Assembly (NCBI RefSeq): GCF_003060825.1
Contig: NZ_CP028922.1
Coordinates: 1,918,501-1,982,500, forward strand
From: Paenibacillus sp. CAA11
GTDB lineage: Bacteria; Bacillota; Bacilli; Paenibacillales; Paenibacillaceae
Reading direction: 5' to 3'
Length of the DNA: 64,000 nucleotides
In this document: piece after piece, positions 53,011-61,629 of the stretch
Layout of the letters: the number at the start of each line of letters is the position of its first letter
Position numbering within the stretch: position 1 is the stretch's first letter
The notes under the pieces: model-generated
The model's input: only the letters and a program-made list of their open reading frames with translations
What the model was told of the DNA's origin: nothing
The model's database searches: none
Made by a program: the position numbers and the translations under genes

Positions 53011-54252
53011 ATGGGAGAACGTACGGAGCTATCATGGAGGAAAAATCTTTATGTATTGTGGGCAGGAGTATTCTTCTGCAGCAGCGCCTACTCGATGGTA
53101 ATTCCGTTCCTGTCTTTGTTTTTGAACAAGGATTTGGGCGTTGAGAAGAACCTGTCATTTTGGTCAGGGATCATGTTTGGAATTACCTTTCTTGCGGGAG
53201 CGCTGATCGCTCCGTTCTGGGGCTCGCTATCTGACAAATACGGGCGGAAGCCAATGCTGCTTCGCTCGGGGTTTAGTCTGGTTGCAGTGTACGTACTGAT
53301 GTACTTTGTACAGGATCCGTTTCAGCTGCTATTGGTTCGAATTTTATCAGGCCTTCTGTCGGGGTACGTACCTTCGGCAATCGCACTGATTGGGACGAAT
53401 ACGCCAGATAAGCATGTGGGCTACGCTTTGGGCATTATGTCCACCGCAGGGGCTTCAGGAGGAATTGTGGGTCCGATGATTGGCGGAGTACTGAGCAAAT
53501 ATGTGGGCTATAGGGAATGCTTCCTGATTGCAGGCGCGTTCGTACTGGTCTCATCGCTCATCGCCTGGATTGGAGCACATGAGCAGAATTTCAATCGCAA
53601 CCGGGTGCGGTCGCATGTGCTTGATGATTTGAAGGAGGCTTCGGCTAATCGTCCTTTAATGCGTCATCTTGGCGTTGTATTGATCATTACTTCGTCTGTG
53701 ATGGTTCTTGAGCCGCTGCTAACCATTTATGTGCTGAATCTCGGCTCATCCCATGATGATGCTTCACTCAGCTCAGGGATTATATTCTCTGCCGTAGGCA
53801 TTGCTACGGTGATCGCTGCGCCGATCTGGGGAAGAATCGGTCAGCGCATCGGGTATCGCAAAACGCTGATGATCGGCCTTCTAGGCGGCGGAATAGGCAA
53901 TGTACTGCAGATCATATTTCATAACCTATATGGATTCGGGATTCTCAGGTTCGTCTACGGGCTGTTCTTTGCGGCTGTATATCCTGCGCTCAATGCGCTG
54001 ATCGTGCAGGCTACTTCGTCCGACTTCCGAGGGCGTGCGTTCAGCTTGAATCAGTCTGCCAATCAGCTCGGAAATATGATGGGACCGATTGCCGGGGGAG
54101 CTCTTGGCGGGATCATTCCGATTCCGGTCGTTTTTGTGCTTAATGGACTGCTTTTGGCTTTTACAGCCGTTATCTTGAAGCTGAAGGAAGCAGGAGGCAA
54201 GCTCCGGCTCCGGAGACCAGACAGCAGTCAGGACAATCATTATGATGCATAG
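53011..54252 (+). CDS. MFS drug exporter (DHA1-type)
   Basis: The product is 413 residues with 12 predicted membrane helices. The loop 2-3 motif A reads GSLSDKYGRKPML and the repeat in loop 8-9 reads GRIGQRIGYRKTLM; the motif C-like region in helix 5 (GASGGIVGPMIGGVL) marks drug/H+ antiporters. AAAAGGGGGGAACCCC precedes ATG. The substrate is not predictable. A strong terminator follows. Confidence 0.9.
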   Translation: MGERTELSWRKNLYVLWAGVFFCSSAYSMVIPFLSLFLNKDLGVEKNLSFWSGIMFGITFLAGALIAPFWGSLSDKYGRKPMLLRSGFSLVAVYVLMYFVQDPFQLLLVRILSGLLSGYVPSAIALIGTNTPDKHVGYALGIMSTAGASGGIVGPMIGGVLSKYVGYRECFLIAGAFVLVSSLIAWIGAHEQNFNRNRVRSHVLDDLKEASANRPLMRHLGVVLIITSSVMVLEPLLTIYVLNLGSSHDDASLSSGIIFSAVGIATVIAAPIWGRIGQRIGYRKTLMIGLLGGGIGNVLQIIFHNLYGFGILRFVYGLFFAAVYPALNALIVQATSSDFRGRAFSLNQSANQLGNMMGPIAGGALGGIIPIPVVFVLNGLLLAFTAVILKLKEAGGKLRLRRPDSSQDNHYDA

Positions 54253-54284
54253 TTCATGACTTATCACTAAGCAGGATCAGTTTC

Positions 54285-54324
54285 AACCGGACAAAGTTTT
54301 TTCAAACTTTGTCCGGTTTTTTTT
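54285..54324 (+). terminator. MFS gene terminator
   Basis: ACCGGACAAAGTTT and AAACTTTGTCCGGT perfect stem, then TTTTTTT. Confidence 0.9.
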
Positions 54325-54553
54325 GCGTTAAATTACCGGGATATGCCTGTTTTCTTCAAGTGAAAAAAAGAGAGTCCATGTGAATGGCGATGAAGAGTGT
54401 CATAGAAATGATATAGGTGTCGTTTTATCAAGGATTTCTACTGCTCTGCAACCAGTTTAAAACAGTATAGAACGGTTAAATAAGAAATACCATAGTGGAA
54501 AAGAGTTCCTGTATCAATATGAAATATAACTACTAAGGATAAGAGGTGCGATC

Positions 54554-54691
54554 ATGGCAATAGACCGTTTTATTCTCAGAAAGTTGGAGAACTGCCCCCA
54601 TGAGGCGATGCGCCGCAACTTACTATATCTGTTCATGATCCGTATAGAAAAGGCTTGGAATAAAGAAGAGGCTCACCAAACCGCGGGATAA
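54554..54691 (+). CDS. Small 45-residue protein of unknown function
   Basis: The frame begins MAIDRFILRKLENCPHEAMR behind AAGAGGTGCGATC, a very good ribosome site, and ends with TAA. The peptide is basic and helical. The gap from 54325 to 54553 is AT-rich and holds nothing else I can support; no clear promoter. Real coding status depends on conservation. Confidence 0.5.
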   Translation: MAIDRFILRKLENCPHEAMRRNLLYLFMIRIEKAWNKEEAHQTAG

Positions 54692-54741
54692 TGCGATCAG
54701 TGAACCTCTTCAATTCTAGCATTCATCATGGGATGTCCAGA

Positions 54742-54981
54742 TTAATAGAGAGACAACGCAAGGCTGTCAAATTCGCTTTTGCTGTGTAAAATGGCTTCAG
54801 AGCCTTCGATTTCAATACTAATTAACGTATTTAAGCATTTCTTCAAAGCGTTTTTGCCATTGCGGAACTTGTTCTCCAGTGCGGTGGTTAGGAGCTTAAG
54901 TGTACGCTGCACCGGCTGCTTGTTCTCGCTGCTGAAATAGACGGGAACGAGATTGTTTTGAAAATTAATTACGATTCTCAC
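54742..54981 (-). CDS. Small 79-residue protein of unknown function
   Basis: From a GTG with GAGGTG six bases upstream, the product starts MRIVINFQNNLVPVYFSSEN and is of mixed strand/helix character. The codon at 54990 is also GTG but overlaps the ribosome site. Convergent with the 45-residue frame. No family recognised. Confidence 0.5.
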   Translation of the reverse strand: MRIVINFQNNLVPVYFSSENKQPVQRTLKLLTTALENKFRNGKNALKKCLNTLISIEIEGSEAILHSKSEFDSLALSLY

Positions 54982-55084
54982 TCTAATCACCTCTATACAG
55001 TTGGTTCATATTAATCATTCTAACCTTCAATTCTTAAAAATAGCTTAAAATAACATTATAAATTACTAAATCCTGAAGAACATG

Positions 55085-55112
55085 GAGAGAGACGGCAGGC
55101 TGTCTCTCTTTT
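55085..55112 (+). terminator. Terminator-like hairpin upstream of the type VII locus
   Basis: AGAGAGAC and GTCTCTCT around GGCAGGCT, followed by TTTG. It insulates the locus from upstream transcription. The gap 54991-55320 otherwise shows only the promoter candidate below. Confidence 0.65.
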
Positions 55113-55196
55113 GCTGTTTACCCGCAATCTTAAGAATTGACACACGGCTAGGATGTTAATTGTTTAACGGATGAGGGAGTTTGTAGGTTTCATTTT

Positions 55197-55225
55197 CTTG
55201 ATAAACTGAGTACTTATTCCTATTT
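55197..55225 (+). promoter_or_regulatory. Candidate promoter of the type VII secretion locus
   Basis: TTGATA, a 17-base spacer and TATTTT, about 95 bases before the first gene. A TTGACA at 55137 has no -10 at the right place. Confidence 0.4.
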
Positions 55226-55320
55226 TTATGGGTAGGATGTATTGAATTTACAGTTATCACCAACCGAAATGGGGGGTACTGGTGGTATGATAAGAGAAAA
55301 GAAACAAAGGAAGGGTTGCT

Positions 55321-55632
55321 TTGATCATTACTTTGCTCATGGAGCATTCGGACCAGGGGCCGATAGATATAGAATTTCCAGAGAAAATCACAGCGGGGGA
55401 GCTCCGAGGGCAATGTACCGAGCGACTTGCCCGAAGCGAGGCTGCTTCTTCACGTCATTATATATTAGAAGGAAAGACTGCGGAGGGAGCGTGGTTTCCC
55501 ATTCCTGATGATCTTCAAATGTCCACGACCGGGCTTACGGACGGCTGCTATCTACGGCTGAAGGCCACCTATAGCACGGCACCGGAGGAATTAGCTGAAG
55601 ATTCAAGACGCAGTCTGTTTCAAACGAGATAA
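55321..55632 (+). CDS. YukD/EsaB-like ubiquitin-fold protein
   Basis: The product is 103 residues from a TTG behind AAGGAAGGG. The sequence (IITLLMEHSDQGPIDIEFPE, KITAGELRGQCTERL, LTDGCYLRLKATYS) follows the beta-grasp pattern of YukD/EsaB, small cytosolic ubiquitin-like proteins of type VII secretion; its C-terminus is about 20 residues longer than YukD. It has no terminal Gly-Gly, so conjugation is not expected. First gene of the locus, 58 bases before the ATPase gene. Confidence 0.7.
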   Translation: MIITLLMEHSDQGPIDIEFPEKITAGELRGQCTERLARSEAASSRHYILEGKTAEGAWFPIPDDLQMSTTGLTDGCYLRLKATYSTAPEELAEDSRRSLFQTR

Positions 55633-55690
55633 TTATGGTTATCTATCATGATTCGATGATTACTGCAAGAAGAAACAGAGGTGGCACTAG

Positions 55691-58600
55691 ATGAGCCATA
55701 TATTTCAGAGATCTCCCAGAATAAGAGGCCAGATCAAAGAGAAGGCACTGCTGGTACCCGAGCCGCCGCAAATGATGCCGCGTCCAAGGATAAGCGCGGC
55801 TTCCTACGCGGCCCCTTCGGTTCTGGTTCTTATCGGAGCCGGATTGTGGGGAGTAGGCCAGATCGGCAAACCTTTATTTTGGAATCAACAAGGATTGGGG
55901 GTTACTCTGTTTTGTCTGGGGCTGATCTTTGTAATTGGCCTGCCGTTCGTTAAATTGCGCCGGCAAAATAGGCTCTACTTGGAGGATGCTGAGCATCGGG
56001 AGCGGACATACCTGGACAACCTGAAGCAGCTGGAGGATGAGCTTCAGCGCTATCAGGAAGAGCAGCTTGCTTCTCTTCTGGAGGTCCATGCCGATCCAGA
56101 ACGTTGTATGGCGGTTGTAAGACGCCGTTCTCCATCGTTGTGGGAGCGGTCAACCCAGGACGATGATTATTTGCATATTCGGCTAGGCACGGGAAGTATA
56201 ACATCTGCTAGTAAGCTGATTCTTCCTAAGGGGCCATGGAGTAATGAGACCCTTCGCAAGCAAGTTGAAGACATGGCTGCTAGCTATGAGACGATTTCTC
56301 CGGCGCCAATTGCGGTTCCTATAAAGCAGGCAGGCGTAATAGGAATCGTAGGAAGCCGTGCGGATGTGCTGCAGATGGTTAGATCCATGTTGATTCAGCT
56401 GACAACCAGGCATGCGCCTGATGAAGTTGAGCTGAGTGTCTTCTTCACAAAATCCGAACGGGAAGAGTGGAGCTGGATGCGTTGGCTTCCCCATATATGG
56501 GACGCGAAGCAAGACCATAGACGCATAGCTGATGAAGATCAGCTGGATGCACTCGCAGAGGACCTCTGTCGGCAACTGGCTTCTTCGGAACCGAATCGGA
56601 AAGCGGTGGACCGAGTTGTCGTTATTTCAGAAGCCAAGGCGCTTCAGAGCGATCTATTGTATCGTCTGCTCATAGATAACGCAGAGCATGGACGAGTCAT
56701 TCCAGTTGTTCTGGCAGACGCCGTAGACAAGCTGCCCCGTGAATGCGGCTTAATTTTGGAATGCGCCGAAGGTATGGAAACCTATACTTTTAAGCGTTCT
56801 GGAGCGGGCATCGAAGTGGGATCTTTCCGGATGGATGAGGTAACAAGCGAGCAAGCGGATCGTTTTGCACGGGTGATGGCCCCTATTCGGCTTAAGCGCA
56901 GTGATGAGGCGGAGCTGCCGGGATTTCTTACGCTGTTCGACCTTCTTAAGGCCGGCAGAGTGGAGGAACTGAAGTCTGTAGAGCGATGGCAGCATAATCG
57001 CTATCCTACCCGCCTGCCCGTGACATTGGGTTATCGTAAAGGCGGTAAGCCTTTTGTGCTGAATCTGCATGATCGGCTGGATGCCGAGGGACATGGTCCA
57101 CATGGTCTGATTGCTGGCACTACAGGCTCAGGTAAGAGCGGGTTGCTGCAAAGTCTGGTTGCCGTAATCGCTGCGAATTATCACCCGCATGATGCAGCCT
57201 TTCTAATGATCGATTATAAGGGAGGGGGCATGTCGGGGCCGCTGCGTCATTTGCCGCATGTTATCGGCTCGCTGACAAATCTTGATGGTAGGATGGTGGC
57301 TAGAGCTAAGACAGCGCTTAGAGCAGAGCTGATCAGACGGCAGAAGCTTCTTCAGGAAGCAGGCTATTTTGAACATATTGATGATTACTACCAGTCTGGT
57401 GCTGCACTTGGACCACTGCCGCATCTATTTGTCATCGTGGATGAATTCGCTGAGCTAAAGCGCGATTACCCTGATTTCATTGATGAACTGGTCAGTGTGG
57501 CCTCGATTGGCAGAACACTGGGGCTTCATTTAATTCTCTCCACTCAAAAGCCCGCGGGTGTTGTGGATGATAAAATATGGAGCAATGCCAGATTTCGGAT
57601 CTGTCTTCGGGTTGAAGAGGAAGCGGACAGCCGTGATATGTTAAAAGCTCCTCATGCCGCTCATATTACCATCCCCGGAAGGGGTTATGTCCAGATTGGC
57701 TCCGGTGCTCTAGAAGAAGTACAATTCGCATGGAGCGGAGCTAAATGTCCTGAAATTTCATTACAAGGGCAAGCAGAATGGACGCTTTACCGCGTGCTTC
57801 TCTCCGGGGAGAGAGAGCCTTGGACCTTGCCTAACAAGGAGACAGCTTCAGCTGAAGCAGGATCGCAGCAGATGATCCGGCAGGTGGAGGCTGTGGCCTT
57901 ATATGTCTCAAACCTTGCGGAACAGGAGGAGGTTCACCGACTTGAGGGCCTCTGGCTTCCTCCGCTTCCGGAGCGTATTAGTCCATCACAAATGGAGTCT
58001 GTTCCTCCTGCCTCGGGACTTAGCGCATGTGTCGGATTGGTTGATAATCCTGCCGGACAGCGGCGGTTTCCGCTGGAGGTTGCTCTTGACCAAGGAAATT
58101 TTGCGCTATATGGTATTCCGGGCTCAGGCAAGACGACTTTTGTACAATCCATGCTGATGTCGCTGTCATCCAGGTACAGCCGAGGCGAATGGTGCGGATA
58201 TGTGATTGACATGGGCAGAAATCTGGACAATTACGCTGATCTGCCGCAAATTGCAGACCTCTTGACTCCAGACGATGAGGAGAGACTCAGCAGGTTGTTC
58301 AAGTTTCTGAAGAGAACGGTTGAGCAGCGTAAGCAGCAGTGGACTTCCGCTGGCGTTAAGACGCTTGAAGCCTATCGGGAGAGCACGGGGAAGCTGCTGC
58401 CTTATTTGCTTGTGATCATTGATGACTACTACGCCTTCCGAAGCAGGCACCCTCAATTGCAAGAGCCATTGGATGAGTTGCTCCGGGAAGGGATGGGCTC
58501 AGGCATTCGCTTTGTACTGACGGCTTCCAGATTGGCTGATATTTCCGAGAAGACCCGTACCGGTATTTCAGACGCCTGCGCGCTTGCACTTGCCGATCCG

Positions 58601-59653
58601 GGAGACTACTACCATATTGTAGGAACCGTGGTTAAGCCAGGTGAGACTGTAAGAGGGCGCGGACTGATTAAAGGCCTTCCTCCCCTTGAGTTCCAAACTG
58701 TGCTCCCAGTGGATGAAGACGGCACAAGCGACACACTTGCTTCACTACAAGCAGCCATTGCAAAGCTTCAAGAACAATGGGAGGGGCCGAAATATAACCG
58801 GATCCCTACGCTGCCGGATAAGATTGCTTTAAGAAGCCTTATGCCGATCGGCGAAATGCCAGATGTGAGGCCGCAAGAGGTTCCGGTTCCGTTGGGACTG
58901 TATACGGAGGATTTGTCTCCTTTTTATTTCCAGCTGGATAACGGTCCTCACTTTGTCGTTGGGGCTCCTATGGCGGGAGGGAAAACCTCCTTTTTGCAGA
59001 GTGTGATTCTATCTTTAGCTTGGCGTATTTCTCCTGATCGTCTGCGCATCTTCACCTTGGATTCACGCGAGCGGGGTGCAGGGAGTGAAGGCTTGGGCCT
59101 GTTGACAGGACTGCCCCATGTGACAGCTTCTGCATCGGGACCCGGCGGGGCTGCAGAATTAATCACTCGTCTTGAAGAGGAGCTGAGAACCGCAGCAGAT
59201 CAGGAGCCAAGCCGGATACATTTGCTCGTTATAGATGATGCGGACCTGCTGGCCAAAAGACTGCAGGACTTTGCAGTAAAGGACCGGCTGGCTGCTCTTC
59301 TTAGAGAGTCTAGAGAGCGAGGACTGTATAGTGTTCTCTCCGGAATTCCTCGGGACTTTCCGACCTTCGGCGTAGATTGGTTTACGGAAGCTATGGCCTG
59401 CCAAGCCGGATTTTTATTGGGAACCCGTGATCCTGCAGATCTGTCGGTTTTCAGGATTCCAATTACGGAGTCATCGGCAGGAAGCGGCGAGCTTCCAGTG
59501 CTTGAACCTGGTCAGGGATATTATGTGGACCGGAGACTAGAGCGTATCAAAACGGCATGCCCCTTTGATCGGATTTGGACGCCGGATATGTGGATGACGA
59601 AGATTCGCGATCATTGGACAGTTACCGTACAAAAGGAGGTGACGGAATGCTGA
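55691..59653 (+). CDS. Type VII secretion ATPase, EccC/EssC-like, without FHA domains
   Basis: The product is 1320 residues and should be the motor of an ESX-type secretion system. Two membrane helices (about 38-85) are followed by three FtsK/SpoIIIE-type ATPase domains. Walker A motifs are GTTGSGKS (476-483), GIPGSGKT (808-815) and GAPMAGGKT (1091-1099, with Ala where the first Gly of GxxxxGKT is expected). Walker B-like strands are FLMIDYKGGG with LFVIVDEFAEL, YVIDMGR with LLVIIDDYYAF, and LLVIDDADL. The two N-terminal FHA domains of Bacillus and Staphylococcus EssC are absent. GAGGTGGCACTAG precedes ATG. Confidence 0.92.
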   Translation: MSHIFQRSPRIRGQIKEKALLVPEPPQMMPRPRISAASYAAPSVLVLIGAGLWGVGQIGKPLFWNQQGLGVTLFCLGLIFVIGLPFVKLRRQNRLYLEDAEHRERTYLDNLKQLEDELQRYQEEQLASLLEVHADPERCMAVVRRRSPSLWERSTQDDDYLHIRLGTGSITSASKLILPKGPWSNETLRKQVEDMAASYETISPAPIAVPIKQAGVIGIVGSRADVLQMVRSMLIQLTTRHAPDEVELSVFFTKSEREEWSWMRWLPHIWDAKQDHRRIADEDQLDALAEDLCRQLASSEPNRKAVDRVVVISEAKALQSDLLYRLLIDNAEHGRVIPVVLADAVDKLPRECGLILECAEGMETYTFKRSGAGIEVGSFRMDEVTSEQADRFARVMAPIRLKRSDEAELPGFLTLFDLLKAGRVEELKSVERWQHNRYPTRLPVTLGYRKGGKPFVLNLHDRLDAEGHGPHGLIAGTTGSGKSGLLQSLVAVIAANYHPHDAAFLMIDYKGGGMSGPLRHLPHVIGSLTNLDGRMVARAKTALRAELIRRQKLLQEAGYFEHIDDYYQSGAALGPLPHLFVIVDEFAELKRDYPDFIDELVSVASIGRTLGLHLILSTQKPAGVVDDKIWSNARFRICLRVEEEADSRDMLKAPHAAHITIPGRGYVQIGSGALEEVQFAWSGAKCPEISLQGQAEWTLYRVLLSGEREPWTLPNKETASAEAGSQQMIRQVEAVALYVSNLAEQEEVHRLEGLWLPPLPERISPSQMESVPPASGLSACVGLVDNPAGQRRFPLEVALDQGNFALYGIPGSGKTTFVQSMLMSLSSRYSRGEWCGYVIDMGRNLDNYADLPQIADLLTPDDEERLSRLFKFLKRTVEQRKQQWTSAGVKTLEAYRESTGKLLPYLLVIIDDYYAFRSRHPQLQEPLDELLREGMGSGIRFVLTASRLADISEKTRTGISDACALALADPGDYYHIVGTVVKPGETVRGRGLIKGLPPLEFQTVLPVDEDGTSDTLASLQAAIAKLQEQWEGPKYNRIPTLPDKIALRSLMPIGEMPDVRPQEVPVPLGLYTEDLSPFYFQLDNGPHFVVGAPMAGGKTSFLQSVILSLAWRISPDRLRIFTLDSRERGAGSEGLGLLTGLPHVTASASGPGGAAELITRLEEELRTAADQEPSRIHLLVIDDADLLAKRLQDFAVKDRLAALLRESRERGLYSVLSGIPRDFPTFGVDWFTEAMACQAGFLLGTRDPADLSVFRIPITESSAGSGELPVLEPGQGYYVDRRLERIKTACPFDRIWTPDMWMTKIRDHWTVTVQKEVTEC

Positions 59654-60474
59654 CGGCCAACGCACTTCAGAAGGATGTTATTACACTAGATAGCAAAGAG
59701 CTGTTTTTCTTGGCAGGTATTTTGGGGTCGGATCGACTGCTGGGAGTGGAGGATCCATTCCAGGGCAGTCTTGCCGATGAAATTGCAGCGGAATGGGAGG
59801 CGGTCAAATCCTCCCTGCTGCAGAAGGAATATTTGTCTCAAGGAGAGACAGATGCGGATTTGTCTATGCCGGCTCATGTGTTCTCCCGGGTGGCGATTGC
59901 CGGACTTGCCGAGCGGGCTTGCTGGGTCCGGTATAAGAATGAAGCTGAAGAATTTAAAGGCTATGTGCACATTACGGACGAGAGGGTTGTAGAATCCTCT
60001 AAGGAAAGCGAGACAAGCACCACCTACCGATTAAGGGAGCTTGGCAATGTACAAGAGGCTTGTGCTTCGCTGGTAGAGCGAATGAAGTGGCGGGATGAAT
60101 CCCCTGCAGATCTTCCTGCACTGCTCTTGTCCAAGAAGCAGCTGCGAGAGCTTTACCAGCTTCCAGAGCTGCAGTTGGAGCAGGTCAGCTCTGAGCTGGC
60201 GAAATCTACAGGCGACGTTGAAGGCTCATGGGCTTTGGCGAAGTGCCTGTGTCAGAGAAAAGCGGAGGGTGAGCTCCAGCTCTCCGTCTGGGATGGAGAG
60301 CAGTGGGAGACTCAAGGGGCTGCATTTATTGTAGGTGAGACGATGAATTGGTTGCTGCGCATGAGTATGAAGGATGAGGAGGATTGGCTGATTGCCACCC
60401 CTGCTACTCGTCAACAGCTTCATGACATGCTGCTTGTATGGTTTGAACATCAGTCGGAAACGGAAGAGGGATGA
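59647..60474 (+). CDS. Type VII-associated protein with EspG-like layout
   Basis: The product is 275 residues; AAAGGAGGTGACGGA gives the start and it overlaps the ATPase gene by seven bases. No signal peptide or membrane helix. The order LDSKELFFLAGILG, then ACWVRYKNEAEEFKGYVHIT, then YRLRELGNVQEACASLVERM, ending in DWLIATPATRQQLHDML recalls the alternating strand-helix layout of actinobacterial EspG chaperones, which bind secreted partners. This is a pattern judgement, not a recognised domain hit; it could be a distinct family. Confidence 0.5.
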   Translation: MLTANALQKDVITLDSKELFFLAGILGSDRLLGVEDPFQGSLADEIAAEWEAVKSSLLQKEYLSQGETDADLSMPAHVFSRVAIAGLAERACWVRYKNEAEEFKGYVHITDERVVESSKESETSTTYRLRELGNVQEACASLVERMKWRDESPADLPALLLSKKQLRELYQLPELQLEQVSSELAKSTGDVEGSWALAKCLCQRKAEGELQLSVWDGEQWETQGAAFIVGETMNWLLRMSMKDEEDWLIATPATRQQLHDMLLVWFEHQSETEEG

Positions 60475-60478
60475 TGAC

Positions 60479-61093
60479 ATGCGTATAAGTTTAGAAACCG
60501 AACTGCTGGGAAAAGCAGGAGAGAAATTACGCCTTGGGGCTGAGGAGTTAACAGGTCTTATGGAGCAGCTAAACCGGCTTATGCCTATGCTGGAGCAGGA
60601 AGCCCAGAGAGGTGGCGAAGCGGCTTTAAGCAGATGGGAGCAGGCCAAACGGCTGGCAGCTAAGGTAAGCGAAGCATACCTTCAGTTTAGTGAGGCACTT
60701 CGCGCGCGAACCGAGGCTTTTGTGGAGGCCGATCAGGCTTATGGCGCGGCTGTTGAGCAGCCCGTGCTGCCTGCGGTTATTCTGTTTAGAGCGCTAGGCC
60801 TTGGAGCTGAAACCCTAATCCTGCCGGTCCATGGCCTGTCACCCGGCGTAATTTCAGATCCTCTGTCAGCAGTCCACGCAGTTTGGTTAAAGTCTAAGAA
60901 CGAGGATTCGCCTTCCTCCTCCGGCGCTTCACGCTCTTCAGCTTCGCATGAGCATAGTGCTCCAGTTCTTATGCCTACAGATGGCGGCAGATCTGAGAAA
61001 GTTGTCCCCCTTCGAAATCGGAAACAGCTGCTTAGGGAAGCGGCCTTAAATCCGCAGGTATGGAGCTTTGCAAATCCGGCAGCGGGATTATAA
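60479..61093 (+). CDS. Helical protein of the type VII locus, function unknown
   Basis: The product is 204 residues, starting behind GAAGAGGG, four bases after the previous stop. The first about 85 residues are amphipathic helices (LGAEELTGLMEQLNRLMPML, then EQAKRLAAKVSEAYLQFSEA), like the N-terminal bundle of WXG100/LXG substrates but without a W-x-G turn. A Ser-rich linker (about 140-165) and a short basic tail follow. Possible substrate, adaptor or partner of the EspG-like protein. Confidence 0.55.
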   Translation: MRISLETELLGKAGEKLRLGAEELTGLMEQLNRLMPMLEQEAQRGGEAALSRWEQAKRLAAKVSEAYLQFSEALRARTEAFVEADQAYGAAVEQPVLPAVILFRALGLGAETLILPVHGLSPGVISDPLSAVHAVWLKSKNEDSPSSSGASRSSASHEHSAPVLMPTDGGRSEKVVPLRNRKQLLREAALNPQVWSFANPAAGL

Positions 61094-61136
61094 TTTGGCG
61101 ATTGTGATGTAGTTCTTTGTTTGATTAAGTAAACAC

Positions 61137-61184
61137 GAGGGTAAACCGTCAATGTCTATGGTCAGCGCGGTTACCCTCTTTTGG
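61137..61184 (+). terminator. Terminator immediately before the WXG100 ribosome site
   Basis: GAGGGTAAACCG and CGG-TTACCCTC arms, then TTTT that runs directly into GGAGG of the next gene. Confidence 0.65.
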
Positions 61185-61194
61185 AGGTATCTGT

Positions 61195-61470
61195 ATGTCT
61201 GATAGAGTTCATCTTAATCCTGAGCAGATTGAGAGTATAGCCCGGCAATTTATGCAGGGTAAAGAGAGAACCCGGCAAATTAGCTCGGATCTCGCGCTTA
61301 CAGTGCAGAATTTAGAGCAGGAATGGGAAGGCGTATCCAAGCAGCGTTTTATGCAGGATTTTCAGGAAGCTGACAGACAGATGCGGGCATTGGTTCATAC
61401 GCTTGAGGCCATTGGCCTTGAGCTTAGCGCACTGGCTCATAAGTTCCGGACGATTGACCAAACGCGATGA
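61195..61470 (+). CDS. WXG100 family protein (EsxA-like)
   Basis: The product is 91 residues, two helices with a W-E-G turn (EQEWEGVSKQRF, about 43-46). WXG100 proteins are secreted as helical-hairpin dimers by type VII systems and help to activate the ATPase. The C-terminal export motif (Y/F/H-x3-D/E) may be F-R-T-I-D at about 84-88. TTTTGGAGGTATCTGT before ATG gives the start. Only one WXG100 gene is seen in the window. Confidence 0.92.
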   Translation: MSDRVHLNPEQIESIARQFMQGKERTRQISSDLALTVQNLEQEWEGVSKQRFMQDFQEADRQMRALVHTLEAIGLELSALAHKFRTIDQTR

Positions 61471-61629
61471 TTGCTGCACTATAGACAAAATGGTGGGACA
61501 CGTAAACATAAACATAGCTATAAGTTTTGATGATGCGTGTTCTATTTTACATAGGTTTTTGAATAAACCGCGTGTTGAATTCCTGTTACTTATCTAGTTA
61601 CTTATTGTGAAAGAAAGAGGGAAGCTTAT

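Noticed and set aside
55242..55508. 88-codon frame overlapping the YukD-like gene
   Set aside because: Different frame with biased Arg/Lys/Cys content; the YukD-like frame has a recognisable fold pattern and better placement in the operon.
55681..55953. 90-codon frame overlapping the start of the type VII ATPase
   Set aside because: Shadow frame of the ATPase gene; the peptide is rich in Arg and Gly and has no independent ribosome site.
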